Of a DNA stretch of 64,000 nt, positions 9,190 to 17,373 are shown one piece after another (the stretch's first letter is position 1; the number at the start of each line of letters is the position of its first letter). Both the position numbers and the translations under genes were made by a program. Below the pieces are notes generated by a model, which searched no databases, had not been told where the DNA came from, and was given only the letters and a program-made list of their open reading frames with translations. Source of the stretch: Burkholderia pyrrocinia (GTDB lineage: Bacteria > Pseudomonadota > Gammaproteobacteria > Burkholderiales > Burkholderiaceae); the NCBI RefSeq assembly GCF_022809715.1, contig NZ_CP094460.1, positions 2,108,001 through 2,172,000 on the forward strand, given 5' to 3'.

Positions 9190-9744
9190 TCAGGCCGCCT
9201 TCAGCAGGCGCACCCAGCCCGCGTAGCGGTCGACGAAGCCCTGCAGGAACTTGCGGGTGTCCTCGCTGACGATCTGCCCCTGCTCGTCGATGCGCGCCGG
9301 GTCGTGCTTGATGAACATCTCGGGCTGCCCGAGCGTCTTCACGTCGAGGTACGCGAGCACGTTGCGCAGGTGCTGCTGCGCGAGCGCCGTGCCCGTCGCG
9401 CCCGGCGACGTGCCGAGCACCGCGCCCGGCTTGCCCGACCACGAGTTGGAACCCCACGGGCGCGAGCCCCAGTCGAGCGCATTCTTCAGCACGCCCGGCA
9501 TCGACCGGTTGTACTCGGGCGTGACGAACAGCAGCGCATCGGCGGCTTCGATCGACTGCTTGAAGCGCTTCGCGACGTCCGGGAAATCCGCGTCGTAGTC
9601 CTGGCTGTACAGCGGCAGTTCGCCGATCTCGACGAACTCGAACGAAAAATCGGCGGGGGCGAGCGAGATCACCGCGTGCGCGAGTGCGCGGTTCGACGAA
9701 GCGCGGCGCAGGCTGCCGACGACGACCGCAATACGATAGGACAT
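9190..9744 (-). CDS. NADPH-dependent FMN reductase (ChrR/YieF type)
   Basis: 184 residues of the flavodoxin-like NAD(P)H-dependent reductase family. The N terminus has the FMN phosphate loop GSLRRASSNRAL, and the middle has the family signature LLFVTPEYNRSMPGVLKNALDW. Such enzymes reduce quinones, azo dyes or chromate using NAD(P)H and bound FMN. A ribosome binding site (GGAGAA) lies just before the ATG at 9744, deciding against the longer frame. It is monocistronic. The physiological acceptor is unknown. Confidence 0.85.
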   Translation of the reverse strand: MSYRIAVVVGSLRRASSNRALAHAVISLAPADFSFEFVEIGELPLYSQDYDADFPDVAKRFKQSIEAADALLFVTPEYNRSMPGVLKNALDWGSRPWGSNSWSGKPGAVLGTSPGATGTALAQQHLRNVLAYLDVKTLGQPEMFIKHDPARIDEQGQIVSEDTRKFLQGFVDRYAGWVRLLKAA

Positions 9745-10116
9745 GACGTTCTCCTTCCGGTGAGTGAGGAATCGGTTCGATTGCTTCCGAACAGGTGACA
9801 AAGGTCTGTTTATAGGCAAGCCAGCCCGCGAACCGCCCGACGGGGCCGTCCGGCCGACTTTCCACAAGGTTTTCCACAGAAATTGTGGATAACTCGACCG
9901 TTATGTTCTGATGTTACAAACCACCCGCCGCGCGGCGTCGTCGACGCGCGACACGGGTTTCGGCAAGCATAGCGCAGCGCGCCGGCCGGTTTCGCGAATT
10001 CGTGACGGAACATACGTTGCAGGCCGGCAGCGCGCCCAGTAAGCTGCTTGCACCGCGATGCGCCCGCCCTGTGCTGTGGCGCAAGCGCGATCGCCTCGAG
10101 ACATTGCCACCCCGAC
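9745..10116. other. Intergenic region with DnaA-box cluster
   Basis: 372 bp between divergent genes. Apart from promoters its notable content is the DnaA-box group at 9858-9892 described separately. Nothing else protein- or RNA-like was seen. Confidence 0.5.
9858..9892. other. Cluster of three DnaA-box-like sites
   Basis: Within 35 bp there are CTTTCCACA (9858-9866, one mismatch to TTWTNCACA), TTTTCCACA (9870-9878, full match) and TGTGGATAA (9884-9892), which is a perfect TTATCCACA box on the minus strand. The group is about 2.5 kb from parA and 6 kb from the iteron array. It could bind DnaA as part of origin control or simply titrate it; no function is shown by sequence alone. Confidence 0.55.
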
Positions 10117-10716
10117 ATGCCGTCCGCGTACGACGACCCCGTTTATCTCGCGCAACTGCGGCGCGACCTGCTGCGCTTCGCGCGACTCCAGCTCCGCGAT
10201 GCCGACGCGGCCGAAGACGCCGTGCAGGAAGCGCTGACCGCCGCGTGGTCGCATGCGAGCGATTTTGCGGGGCTGTCGGCCCACAAGACCTGGGTGTTCG
10301 GCATCCTGCGCAACAAGCTGATCGACGTGCTGCGTGCGCGGCAGCGGACGGTGAGCCTGTCCGCACTCGACGCCGAGCTCGATGGCGAATCCGTGCTCGA
10401 TCGCGAGCTGTTCAAGGAAAACGGGCACTGGGCCGCGCATGCGAAGCCGCGGCCATGGCCGCGCCCCGAAACGCTGTTGCAGCAGCAGCAGTTCTGGGCG
10501 CTGTTCCAGGCCTGCCTCGATCACCTTCCGGAACAGATCGGGCGGGTGTTCATGATGCGCGAATTCCTCGACGTCGAGATGACGGACATCTGCAGCGAAT
10601 TGACGCTGACGACGAATCATTGCAGCGTGCTGCTGTATCGGGCGCGCACGCGCCTGCGAACCTGCCTGAGTGAAAAAGGACTGACGACCGAAGATGCTGC
10701 CGGGGAAATGTACTGA
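10117..10716 (+). CDS. ECF-type RNA polymerase sigma factor
   Basis: 199 residues. Region 2 is recognisable as DLLRFARLQLRDADAAEDAVQEALTAAW with the region 2.3/2.4 stretch THKTWVFGILRNKLIDVLR (here SAHKTWVFG). Region 4 is seen as CLDHLPEQIGRVFMMREFLDVEMTDICSELTLTTNHCSVLLYRARTRLR in parts, with the HTH at NHCSVLLYRARTRL. The linker of about 50 residues (DAELDGESVLDRELFKENGHW) is long for a minimal ECF factor. It overlaps a 71-residue zinc-binding protein gene by 23 bp, the usual arrangement of a sigma factor with its anti-sigma. Start at 10117 avoids a non-conserved extension. Confidence 0.85.
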   Translation: MPSAYDDPVYLAQLRRDLLRFARLQLRDADAAEDAVQEALTAAWSHASDFAGLSAHKTWVFGILRNKLIDVLRARQRTVSLSALDAELDGESVLDRELFKENGHWAAHAKPRPWPRPETLLQQQQFWALFQACLDHLPEQIGRVFMMREFLDVEMTDICSELTLTTNHCSVLLYRARTRLRTCLSEKGLTTEDAAGEMY

Positions 10717-10909
10717 CGTGACGCGATTGCTGTCGGATGCGCTGGACCGGCATCTGACCTTGCATGAACGCCTGCAGGTGCGCGTGCACCTGCCGACCTG
10801 CAGTGGCTGCAGAGCCTATCGCGGGCAGATCGCACTGCTGCGGACGGCCGCGAAAGCGGCGGCGGGGCGGGAACCGGGCGACGACGACACGTCGTCCGGG
10901 GCAGGCTAG
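10694..10909 (+). CDS. Small zinc-finger anti-sigma factor candidate (ZAS-like)
   Basis: 71 residues. The motif HLPTCSGC gives HxxxCxxC, the zinc-binding anti-sigma signature; an upstream His (RHLTLHERL) could complete the site. It has no membrane helix, so it would act in the cytosol. The gene overlaps the end of the sigma gene by 23 bp, which supports co-translation and pairing. The tail from about residue 55 is Gly/Asp-rich and probably disordered. It could instead be a bare zf-HC2 protein without inhibitory activity. Confidence 0.75.
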   Translation: MLPGKCTDVTRLLSDALDRHLTLHERLQVRVHLPTCSGCRAYRGQIALLRTAAKAAAGREPGDDDTSSGAG

Positions 10910-11032
10910 ATCCGGGCCGCGTTGCCGCTATTGTCCGGGCGGCGGGTGGCGCGCTGCCCGGCGATCCGACCTGCTTCGATTGCTGGCGTGCACGCCGGGA
11001 TGATGCAATAAGAAAAATACGCCGGACAAGAA

Positions 11033-11392
11033 TTATTCGAACAGCGCCTGCACCGATTCGGGCGGCCGGCCGATGGCTGCCTTCCCGCGATAAACGACGA
11101 TAGGACGCTGCAGCAAAACCGGATGAGCGGCGATTGCCTCGTAGGCTTGCGCATCGGTCAAATCCGCACGTGCCAGATCCAGTGTCTTGTACGGCTCCTC
11201 GCCGTCGCGCAGCATGTCGCGAACCGGGCGGCCGAGTTGCCGATGCAGCGCTTCCAGTTCCTCGACCGTCAGCGGCGTCTTCAGGTACTCGACGACGTTC
11301 ACCGGCGTGCCGGTCGTGTTCAGCGTCTCGACCAACGCAAGCGTCTCGCGCGATTTAGAGCATCGGGGGTTGTGGTAGATCGTGATCATCAT
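11033..11392 (-). CDS. arsC: ArsC/Spx-family reductase (arsenate reductase-like)
   Basis: 119 residues of the thioredoxin-fold ArsC family. The redox/catalytic cysteine is in HNPRCSKSR near the N terminus, and the downstream family motif is VVEYLKTPLTVEELEAL with RPIVVYRGKAAIGRPPE. The conserved Arg residues used for arsenate binding in the glutaredoxin-coupled class (R in NPRCSKSRET and in QRPIVV) are present. It stands alone without ars genes, so it may be a YfgD-like housekeeping reductase rather than true resistance. Two adjacent ATG codons (11392 and 11389) can start it. Confidence 0.82.
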   Translation of the reverse strand: MMITIYHNPRCSKSRETLALVETLNTTGTPVNVVEYLKTPLTVEELEALHRQLGRPVRDMLRDGEEPYKTLDLARADLTDAQAYEAIAAHPVLLQRPIVVYRGKAAIGRPPESVQALFE

Positions 11393-11579
11393 TCAGGCCT
11401 GGATGGGAGAGGGCTGTATTGTAGCCAGTCTGGATCGGGGGTTTCGGCGTGGGCGGCAAGTGGGGGTAGCGGTGTGGGGACTCGATACTTTGGAGAGGCT
11501 GGTTGGCGGGAAGGTGCTGCCAGCGACACGGGCCTCGGGCGAAGCGATGCGTCGGGGGTGGGCTTCAACGGGGTGACGT

Positions 11580-11595
11580 GTTTATGCGCATAAAG
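11580..11595. other. parS: parS site (GTTTATGCGCATAAAG)
   Basis: 16-bp palindrome with one terminal mismatch to GTTTATGCGCATAAAC, the form reported for Burkholderia chromosome 2 centromeres. It is the outermost copy on the arsC side. Confidence 0.85.
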
Positions 11596-11703
11596 TCGTG
11601 CGGCCCGCTATCTCGCGGCAAGGATAAGGATTCGCAAGCCGGCGCATCATGATGGGTGTTTCGGGTGGCAAAGAGCGCAGGGTATAGCGTGGTACGTCGA
11701 TTG

Positions 11704-11719
11704 GTTTATGCGCATAAAG
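11704..11719. other. parS: parS site (GTTTATGCGCATAAAG)
   Basis: Same 16-bp sequence as the copy at 11580, one mismatch at the last base, 124 bp downstream of it. Confidence 0.85.
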
Positions 11720-11890
11720 CCCGTGATCGCTCGGCAGGGTATCGGAGTTCATCGCGCCGACGAGCGTCGACAGTCACTGCACCGGAGCGATCGGTCGCAT
11801 CGATGTACTGCCGTGTCAGGGCATCCCGGCTTGCCGAATTGATGCGGGGTAGGCACGTGATCGCACGGTACTCGCCATCCATCGACCGCG

Positions 11891-11906
11891 GTTTATGCGC
11901 ATAAAC
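11891..11906. other. parS: parS site, perfect palindrome
   Basis: GTTTATGCGCATAAAC without mismatch. Expected to be a high-affinity ParB site. Confidence 0.88.
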
Positions 11907-12058
11907 GTTGCGGCTCAGTATGACGCGACGCCGATGCTCATAGGCTCAATGGCACACCTCCCGAGTTGCATATCTGACCGGGGCGGACAAGATCACGCCC
12001 GCGCTCGGGAATGCCTCGCTGTCCTGCCGCACGGTTGGTCTGCCGCGGTCGCCGCAGA

Positions 12059-12074
12059 GTTTATGCGCACAAAC
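12059..12074. other. parS: parS-like site, one internal mismatch
   Basis: GTTTATGCGCACAAAC, differing from the perfect palindrome by a T to C change in the right half. Probably a weaker ParB site. Confidence 0.7.
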
Positions 12075-12256
12075 TCACCCGCTCGCAGGCACAACCACCC
12101 ACCACCGTCACGCGAAAGAGCAGCGCACTTCGATCTCGCCAGCACTCACTGCGCGTACCAACGACGCACGTCGTGATGACGCAACCGTCATGTGGCTCGT
12201 CAACGTCCGCAGACATCATCCACGCCATCCGATACGTCGCCGATCATCACCGGTCC

Positions 12257-12272
12257 GTTTATGCGCATAAAC
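12257..12272. other. parS: parS site, perfect palindrome
   Basis: GTTTATGCGCATAAAC without mismatch, 100 bp before the parA start, so ParB bound here could also influence the parAB promoter. Confidence 0.88.
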
Positions 12273-12371
12273 CGATAGCCCGAATGGCTAACGCGTAGTT
12301 GTCGAACGACAATTTCATTGAAATATAAATATCGTCCTGTAGAATTCCAACGACCAAAATAGGAGTGAAAA

Positions 12372-13034
12372 TTGGCCGCGGAAATCATTGCAGTCACTCA
12401 ACAAAAAGGTGGCGTAGGCAAAAGCACGATTGCCATGCACCTCGGCGCCGCGTTCCATGAAAAAGGGAAGCGCATCCTCGTTATCGACGCAGACCGTCAA
12501 AACACCCTGGTTCACTGGTCGAGTGCATCCGGCGACAGCGACACCGGCATTCCGTTTCCGGTCGTCAACCTTGCCGAAGCCGACGGCCAGATCCATCGCG
12601 AGATCAAGAAGTTCATCAACGACTACGACATCATCGTCGTCGACTGTCCGCCGTCGATCACCGAGAAGGTATCCGGCGTTGTCCTGCTGGCCGCATCGAT
12701 TGCGGTGATCCCGACTTCGTCGTCGCCGGCCGATTACTGGTCGAGCGTCGGGCTGGTCAAACTGATCCAGCAGGCGCAGGTCATGAACGAAGACCTCCGC
12801 GCGGTTTTCCTGCTGAACAAGACCGAAGAGAAGCGCATGCTGACCCGCGAGCTCAAGCGCGCACTCGAGGAGCTCGGCTTCCCGTTGCTGAAGACGCAGA
12901 TCCCGACGCGGGAAGCGTACAAGCAGGCGATGGCGCTCGGTCAGACCGTGCTGCAGATGAACGATCGCGGCGGCAAGCTCGCCGCCGCCGAAATTCGCGC
13001 ATGTGCCGACGAAATCGTCGCCATGCTGCCCTGA
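12372..13034 (+). CDS. parA: Chromosome-partitioning ATPase ParA
   Basis: 220 residues. The deviant Walker A motif KGGVGKST is at residues 12-19, followed by the strand LVIDADRQN (Walker A', with the aspartate) and the Walker B-like IIVVDCPPS. This short form lacks the N-terminal HTH of plasmid P1-type ParA, so it should not be a repressor by itself. ParA binds DNA non-specifically as an ATP dimer and moves ParB-parS complexes. The start is a TTG at 12372, set by the AGGAGTG ribosome site at 12361-12367. parB follows 23 bp later in the same operon. Confidence 0.93.
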   Translation: MAAEIIAVTQQKGGVGKSTIAMHLGAAFHEKGKRILVIDADRQNTLVHWSSASGDSDTGIPFPVVNLAEADGQIHREIKKFINDYDIIVVDCPPSITEKVSGVVLLAASIAVIPTSSSPADYWSSVGLVKLIQQAQVMNEDLRAVFLLNKTEEKRMLTRELKRALEELGFPLLKTQIPTREAYKQAMALGQTVLQMNDRGGKLAAAEIRACADEIVAMLP

Positions 13035-13050
13035 CTTTATGCGCACAAAG
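13035..13050. promoter_or_regulatory. parS: Degenerate parS overlapping the parB ribosome binding site
   Basis: CTTTATGCGCACAAAG keeps the core TTTATGCGCAcAAA of parS but has changed ends and one internal change. It lies in the 23 bp between parA and parB, and its right end is part of the AAGGAG ribosome site of parB. ParB binding here could damp its own expression. Confidence 0.55.
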
Positions 13051-13057
13051 GAGTCAC

Positions 13058-14119
13058 ATGAAACCTTCCCAATTTGCAAAAGGATTCCAAGCGCGCCCGG
13101 ATATCACGACGAGCGAGAAGCGCACGGCGCTCGATCGGCTCAATGCGATTGACGGCATCGTCAAGTCCGAGACGCCCGCCGCGGCACCGACCAAATCCGC
13201 GAAGAAAGACATCGCGGTGCCGCCCGCTCCCGAACTCACGCTCGATCCGTCGATCGACGAATCGCAGCAATATCGCGCATGGCGCCTCGAGAACCGCTAT
13301 GCCCCCGGGCAGGTGATCGAGCTGTCGCTGAAGGCGATCAAGCATAGCCCGTTCAATCCGCGGCACTTCTATCTGAAGTCGTCGATTGCCGAACTCGCGG
13401 TCAATCTCGCGAAGCAGGGGCAGCAGCAGGCGATCCACGTGATTCCGGATTACGACAATCCAGGCACGTATTTCGTCAGCGACGGCGGCCGTCGCGTGCG
13501 GGCGCTGAAGGAAGCAAACAAGGAATCGGTGAAGGCAATCGTGATCGACGTGCCGATCGGTATCCAGAGCTACAAGCTCGGCTACGATCTGAACGTCCAG
13601 CGCGATTCGCAGACGGTGTTCGACAACGCCGTCGTGTGGCGCCGCTTCCTCGACGACAAGCATTTCCAGAGCCAGAAGGAGCTCTCCGAGCATCTCGGCC
13701 TCGACGAGTCGACGGTGGCCGTCGCGCTGTCGATCGGCAAGTTGCCGGAAGCCATCATGCAGGAAATGGTCGCGCGTCCCGATCGCTTCGGTTCGAACAT
13801 GGCGTATCAGGTCGGCCGCTATCACAATGCGCGCGGCACCGAGGCCACGCTGCGGCTGATCAACAAGATCGTGTCGGACGATCTCAGCACGCGCCAGGTG
13901 TCGGACATCGTCAAGGGCCGCGTCGCTGCGCAGGAGACGCCGAAGGCCGCGGGCCGTCAGCGCTACGCGCAGCGTCTCGAGATCAAGCTCGGCGGCAAGT
14001 CGGTCGGCGACCTGAAGTCGTATGGCGAAGACCGCATCGAATTGCGCCTGCGCGGCCTCCCGAAGGACAAGCGCGACGCGATCCTCGAGCAGCTCGAGCG
14101 GATGCTGTTGTCGGAGTGA
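13058..14119 (+). CDS. parB: Chromosome-partitioning protein ParB
   Basis: 353 residues, starting MKPSQFAKGFQARPD after a good AAGGAG at 13047-13052. The ParB/Srx CTP-binding domain is visible (ISPFNPRHF-like region IKHSPFNPRHFY, then the GGRRVRALKEANKE box), followed by the parS-reading HTH (QKELSEHLGLDESTVAVALSIGKLPEAI). The C-terminal third (KLGGKSVGDLKSYGEDRIELRLRG to the end) should be the dimerisation domain. It loads at the parS copies upstream and works with ParA in segregation. Convergent with repA. Confidence 0.93.
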   Translation: MKPSQFAKGFQARPDITTSEKRTALDRLNAIDGIVKSETPAAAPTKSAKKDIAVPPAPELTLDPSIDESQQYRAWRLENRYAPGQVIELSLKAIKHSPFNPRHFYLKSSIAELAVNLAKQGQQQAIHVIPDYDNPGTYFVSDGGRRVRALKEANKESVKAIVIDVPIGIQSYKLGYDLNVQRDSQTVFDNAVVWRRFLDDKHFQSQKELSEHLGLDESTVAVALSIGKLPEAIMQEMVARPDRFGSNMAYQVGRYHNARGTEATLRLINKIVSDDLSTRQVSDIVKGRVAAQETPKAAGRQRYAQRLEIKLGGKSVGDLKSYGEDRIELRLRGLPKDKRDAILEQLERMLLSE

Positions 14120-14160
14120 TGGAAGCGGCCGGCAAGGCCTGGTGAAGACGCCGGGCCCGC

Positions 14161-14214
14161 CCGGCCGAGCAGACGGCCGGCGGCAGGCCCGTCAGCGAGC
14201 CTGAGCGGGCCTGC
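14161..14214. terminator. Two adjacent hairpins between convergent parB and repA
   Basis: A perfect 6-bp stem (CCGGCC at 14161, GGCCGG at 14175, 8-nt loop) is followed by a longer stem pairing GCAGGCCCGTCAG (14183-14195) with CTGAGCGGGCCTGC (14201-14214) with one bulge. They sit between two convergent genes, so bidirectional termination is plausible, although there is no clear T run on either side. Confidence 0.45.
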
Positions 14215-14224
14215 TGAGCGGGCT

Positions 14225-15592
14225 TCAGGCGGCCCGCGACTGGTTCAGCGTGAACGACAGCAGGTCGCCGTCCGTCGGCTCGCCCCAGGTCTTCTGGGCC
14301 AGCCAGTCGAAAAAGGCCGTCTCGGCCAGCTTGGAATCGAGGCCGCGCTTGCGCCAGTCGTCGCGCAAATGCGTGCCCATCGTCGGCAGCGCCTCCGACT
14401 CGAACGACTCGCGCGCCACTTCGCGCTCGGCGTCACCCTGCTCCTCGTACAGCACCTTCGCTTCCTTGCGGCGGAACGCCGAGAATTCACTCAGCAGGCG
14501 TGCCTTCAGGTCGTCCGGCTGCGCCGCGGCAACCTTCGCGGACGGCGTGCCGGCAGGCAGCGCGTCGACCGACTCGACCGGCGGCGCGTAACCCTTCTTC
14601 AACGCATCCTTGAACAGCGCCGGCGCGCTGCGCACCGGCGGCAGCGTCGTGCTGCGCAGCCGCTGCTCGGTCATTTGCAGTGCGGCGCGAATCCGGTTCT
14701 CTTCGCTGTCCGCGTAGAGCGTCTGCGCTTCCTTCAGCGGGATCCCGAGTTTCACCATCCGGTCGACCAGCGTGCTGTCGAACACGTTCGGGTGTTCGTC
14801 GAGCGCGAGCATCGGCTGCTTGCGCTCGGTCACGCGGAACTGGATCTCCGCGACCCGGCGCCCTTCACGGTGCTCGATCAGCTCGACGAAGATGTTGGTG
14901 ACCGCGTTGACTTCCGCGATCGCCGGACGCAGATAGTCGCGCTTGAAGTACTTGTACTCGCGCTTCGCCTCGTCGCCGGCTTCGGTGTCGGGCGTACCCG
15001 ACAGGATCGGCCGCCACCATTCCCACGGCTCGCGCATCGTCAGGTGGCTCGGGTTCGTCAGATAGCGCACGCAGATCTCGTACAGTGCGAGGCCGGCGCT
15101 GCTGCGCAGCTGGCTCTGGAACTGCAGGCTCAGGCGCGCATACTGGACTGGGTCGAGCAGCTTTTTCTTAATCTTCGGTGCGAACGAGAATTCGACCCAC
15201 ACGCGGCGGGTCGCCGGATCCTCGAGAATTTCCGCGTCGGCGATCAGCGTCGAGATCCCCCACTTGCGGCCCGGCTTCTGGCTCGACGTCCCCGTACTCC
15301 ATTCGACCTGCACCGACACCATGCGGCGCAGGTGTTCCTTCACCAGGGCGGTGTCGTTCGAATCGAAGGCGGAGTTTGCGACGATATCCGACAGCAGCGC
15401 GCGATACGTATCGCCCGAGTCGTCGGCCTGCTGCGCGACGGCCAGCAGGACGTTGAACAGCTTGCGGGTCAGGAGCGTGATCTTGCCGCTCTTCGGCTGA
15501 ATTGCGATCGCCTCGACGGCCTTGCGCAACTCGGCTGAACTGGCACTCACCACATCCACATCGGTTTTCTTGGCGCGCTTCGTCGTGGCCAT
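14225..15592 (-). CDS. repA: Replication initiator protein, Rep_3/RepB family
   Basis: 455 residues. The N-terminal half has the Rep_3 winged-helix features: ITLLTRKLFNVLLAVAQ, an early helix set ending in KEHLRRMVSVQVEW, the LDPVQYARLSLQFQSQLRSSAGLALYEICVRYL block, and YKYFKRDYLRPAIAEVNAVTNIFVEL, which resembles the second winged helix. Such proteins bind iterons and open the origin. The C-terminal 150 residues are a replicon-specific extension. It is transcribed away from the iteron array at 15713-17019, which is its expected target. Start ATG at 15592 lacks a strong ribosome site, which suits low expression. This type runs secondary chromosomes and megaplasmids. Confidence 0.92.
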   Translation of the reverse strand: MATTKRAKKTDVDVVSASSAELRKAVEAIAIQPKSGKITLLTRKLFNVLLAVAQQADDSGDTYRALLSDIVANSAFDSNDTALVKEHLRRMVSVQVEWSTGTSSQKPGRKWGISTLIADAEILEDPATRRVWVEFSFAPKIKKKLLDPVQYARLSLQFQSQLRSSAGLALYEICVRYLTNPSHLTMREPWEWWRPILSGTPDTEAGDEAKREYKYFKRDYLRPAIAEVNAVTNIFVELIEHREGRRVAEIQFRVTERKQPMLALDEHPNVFDSTLVDRMVKLGIPLKEAQTLYADSEENRIRAALQMTEQRLRSTTLPPVRSAPALFKDALKKGYAPPVESVDALPAGTPSAKVAAAQPDDLKARLLSEFSAFRRKEAKVLYEEQGDAEREVARESFESEALPTMGTHLRDDWRKRGLDSKLAETAFFDWLAQKTWGEPTDGDLLSFTLNQSRAA

Positions 15593-16287
15593 ACGTCGGG
15601 TCGGAGGAGAAGTTTTCCGGAAGGATAGCGCCTGCGGTGATGTGCGTCCAGAACGACATGCTCACCATAGCCGGTGAAGCGCGCGTGCAAAATGGCACTC
15701 ACCCCAACCGCTCCCGAAAACGCTCACCGGTCCGGAATTGCGGCGTTCCGGACTCGTCCAGACGTGCCGCGGGATGCGCCGATTCACAGAATTTCCCCTG
15801 TGCATGACACGTGCGAAACTCGCTCCCGTATCGGCTCACCTTTCGATTTGTCGTAATTTTGCGACTGCACGTCCGTGAGTTCGCCACAGGGTCGCGATCG
15901 CACCTCACGGGACGTCCCCGACCGCGCCGCATCGGGCTGTATGCATGTACAGGCACGGCTCGCAGAGAGATCGTGATCGCATCCAGCACCCGGAAACGCG
16001 CCGTCGGAACCGGTCCGCGCCTCCCGATCGGACCTGCTTTGCCGGCCCGGGCGCGCATTGTACAGCGCCCAAATCGAGCCGGGTCCCGAAAATGCTCACC
16101 TTGAGCACAGCTTGTCCTTTCATCTCGATGCCGTCGAATGTCCGGCACACGTGGGATTGGCTACCGGAGTCTCCCGAAAACGCTCACCTCATTGAAAAAA
16201 TGCGGCACAGCAACGGGCACGGAAAGAGCTCCCGAAAAACCTCACCGTAACTGTCGCGGTATCAAAAACTCCAATGCCTTCCGATAC

Positions 16288-16296
16288 TTATGCACA
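16288..16296 (+). other. DnaA box TTATGCACA
   Basis: A perfect match to TTATNCACA inside the iteron array, between the iterons at 16231 and 16328. Confidence 0.65.
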
Positions 16297-16673
16297 GAAG
16301 GCATTTGGCTGTGCCCGACAGACATCCCCCGAAAAACCTCACCTTTCGACGGGAGTCCTTCATACGACGACCGTATGTCAGCTCCCGAAAATTCTCACCT
16401 GTGCCAAAAAGGGGCACAGCAAAAACGAGATTTCTTCCAGTCCTGGCGGGCTTTTCGGCGAATCCGACCGCTCACAGGTCCCGAAAAGCCTCACCTTTGA
16501 CCATTTTTCGAGCAAATACCGTTCCCGAAAATGCTCACCCGTGACCACGATCACAGCCTGTGATCCATGCCCCGAAAAAGCTCACCTCAGCGAGACCAGG
16601 GCAGGAAAACCCGGATTTCCCTCCCGAAAAGCCTCACCTTTAGTGCATCACAGGCCCCGGAGAGCACTTTTGC

Positions 16674-16682
16674 TGTGCAAAA
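16674..16682 (-). other. DnaA box TTTTGCACA (minus strand)
   Basis: TGTGCAAAA on the plus strand, a match to the relaxed consensus TTWTNCACA on the minus strand, within the iteron array. Confidence 0.5.
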
Positions 16683-17128
16683 TGGCGTTCGTTTCCCGGA
16701 AATCCTCACACCAAATTCCCGCGGAGTCCCGTGAAACCTCACCTTTCGCCAAAATTGCCTAAAAGATGGGCAGAATAGGGGCGCGAAGAGGGTCCCGCAA
16801 ATTCTCACCTATGTCTGCACAGGCAGAAAACTGTGCAGTCAGGCACAGCACGGGTTCTGTGGCTGTGAGGCCCCGAAAACCCTCACCTTTGGGAAATCTC
16901 GTGTTTCACTGTGATCCCGAATCCGCTCACGACCTTTCCTGCAAGGGCTCACGCAGCTCCCTGAACCCCATCACGTCAGCTCCCGCAGAAGATCACCTTG
17001 GCTCCCGTAAAACTTCACCTTGCCGGCCGGAAAGCCTTGCTACATAAGGCTGTGCCATGGCGTTAACGTTTTTAACTAAGGGTTCAAGGGTGTTTACTTC
17101 TAATACTCTCAAGGCATCGGCTGACGAG

Positions 17129-17137
17129 TTTTCCACA
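17129..17137 (+). other. DnaA box TTTTCCACA
   Basis: Matches TTWTNCACA just past the AT-richer segment that ends the iteron array; position is typical for a DnaA box next to an unwinding region. Confidence 0.55.
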
Positions 17138-17184
17138 GAGACCCCAAACCCTGAACACCCACAGGGAATCGGATCCGCCGTCAT

Positions 17185-17267
17185 GTGAAACAAATGCCGA
17201 TTTTCGGGGTCTGCTGAAAAACGCTTGCATTACAAAGACTTGGCTGACTTTCTTCGCTTTGTTTCAC
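17185..17267. repeat. 10-bp inverted repeat GTGAAACAAA / TTTGTTTCAC
   Basis: Perfect arms at 17185-17194 and 17258-17267, 63 bp apart, between the origin array and the KfrA-like gene. The arms recall half of the canonical chromosomal parS (GTTTCACGTGAAAC) but the whole site is not present. Might be an operator. Confidence 0.5.
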
Positions 17268-17355
17268 GGAATTCTGGACCACGTTCGTCCAGATAAGCTC
17301 ACAGACCTGATTTCTGTGCGAAGCGACGTAAATTCGCAACGTCGACCCGAAACAG

Positions 17356-17373
17356 GTATCAATAGATACGTAT
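17356..17373. promoter_or_regulatory. Palindromic operator candidate upstream of the KfrA-like gene
   Basis: GTATC-AATA-GATAC (17356-17369) is a perfect inverted repeat overlapping the small palindrome ATACGTAT (17366-17373), 24-40 bp before the start of the KfrA-like gene. KfrA-type proteins are known autoregulators that bind palindromes at their own promoters, so this is a natural candidate. Confidence 0.5.

Larger units (their letters stand above)
11393..12371. other. Centromere-like intergenic region with parS array
   Basis: 979 bp without a credible gene. It carries five copies of the parS palindrome GTTTATGCGCATAAAC or close variants at 11580, 11704, 11891, 12059 and 12257, spaced 124-198 bp apart, followed by the parA start. 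This is most simply the centromere loaded by ParB. Reading frames through it are short and low quality. Confidence 0.8.
15713..17019 (+). repeat. Iteron array, consensus CCCGAAAA-N2-CTCACC
   Basis: Sixteen-base units CCCG-N6-CTCACC start at 15713, 15825, 16085, 16173, 16231, 16328, 16384, 16480, 16524, 16571, 16623, 16695, 16728, 16794, 16872, 16916, 16982 and 17004. Most read CCCGAAAA followed by two variable bases and CTCACC. Those at 15825, 16695, 16728, 16794, 16916, 16982 and 17004 are degenerate. Spacing in the dense part (16480-16640) is about 44-52 bp, near whole helical turns. They are the likely binding sites of the initiator encoded at 14225-15592. Confidence 0.88.

Noticed and set aside
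15713..17019. Possible CRISPR array
   Set aside because: Units are 16 bp with irregular spacing and internal variation, next to a Rep gene; no cas genes. It is an iteron array.
17185..17267. Canonical chromosome 1 parS (GTTTCACGTGAAAC)
   Set aside because: Only separated half-like arms are present, 63 bp apart; the continuous palindrome is absent.
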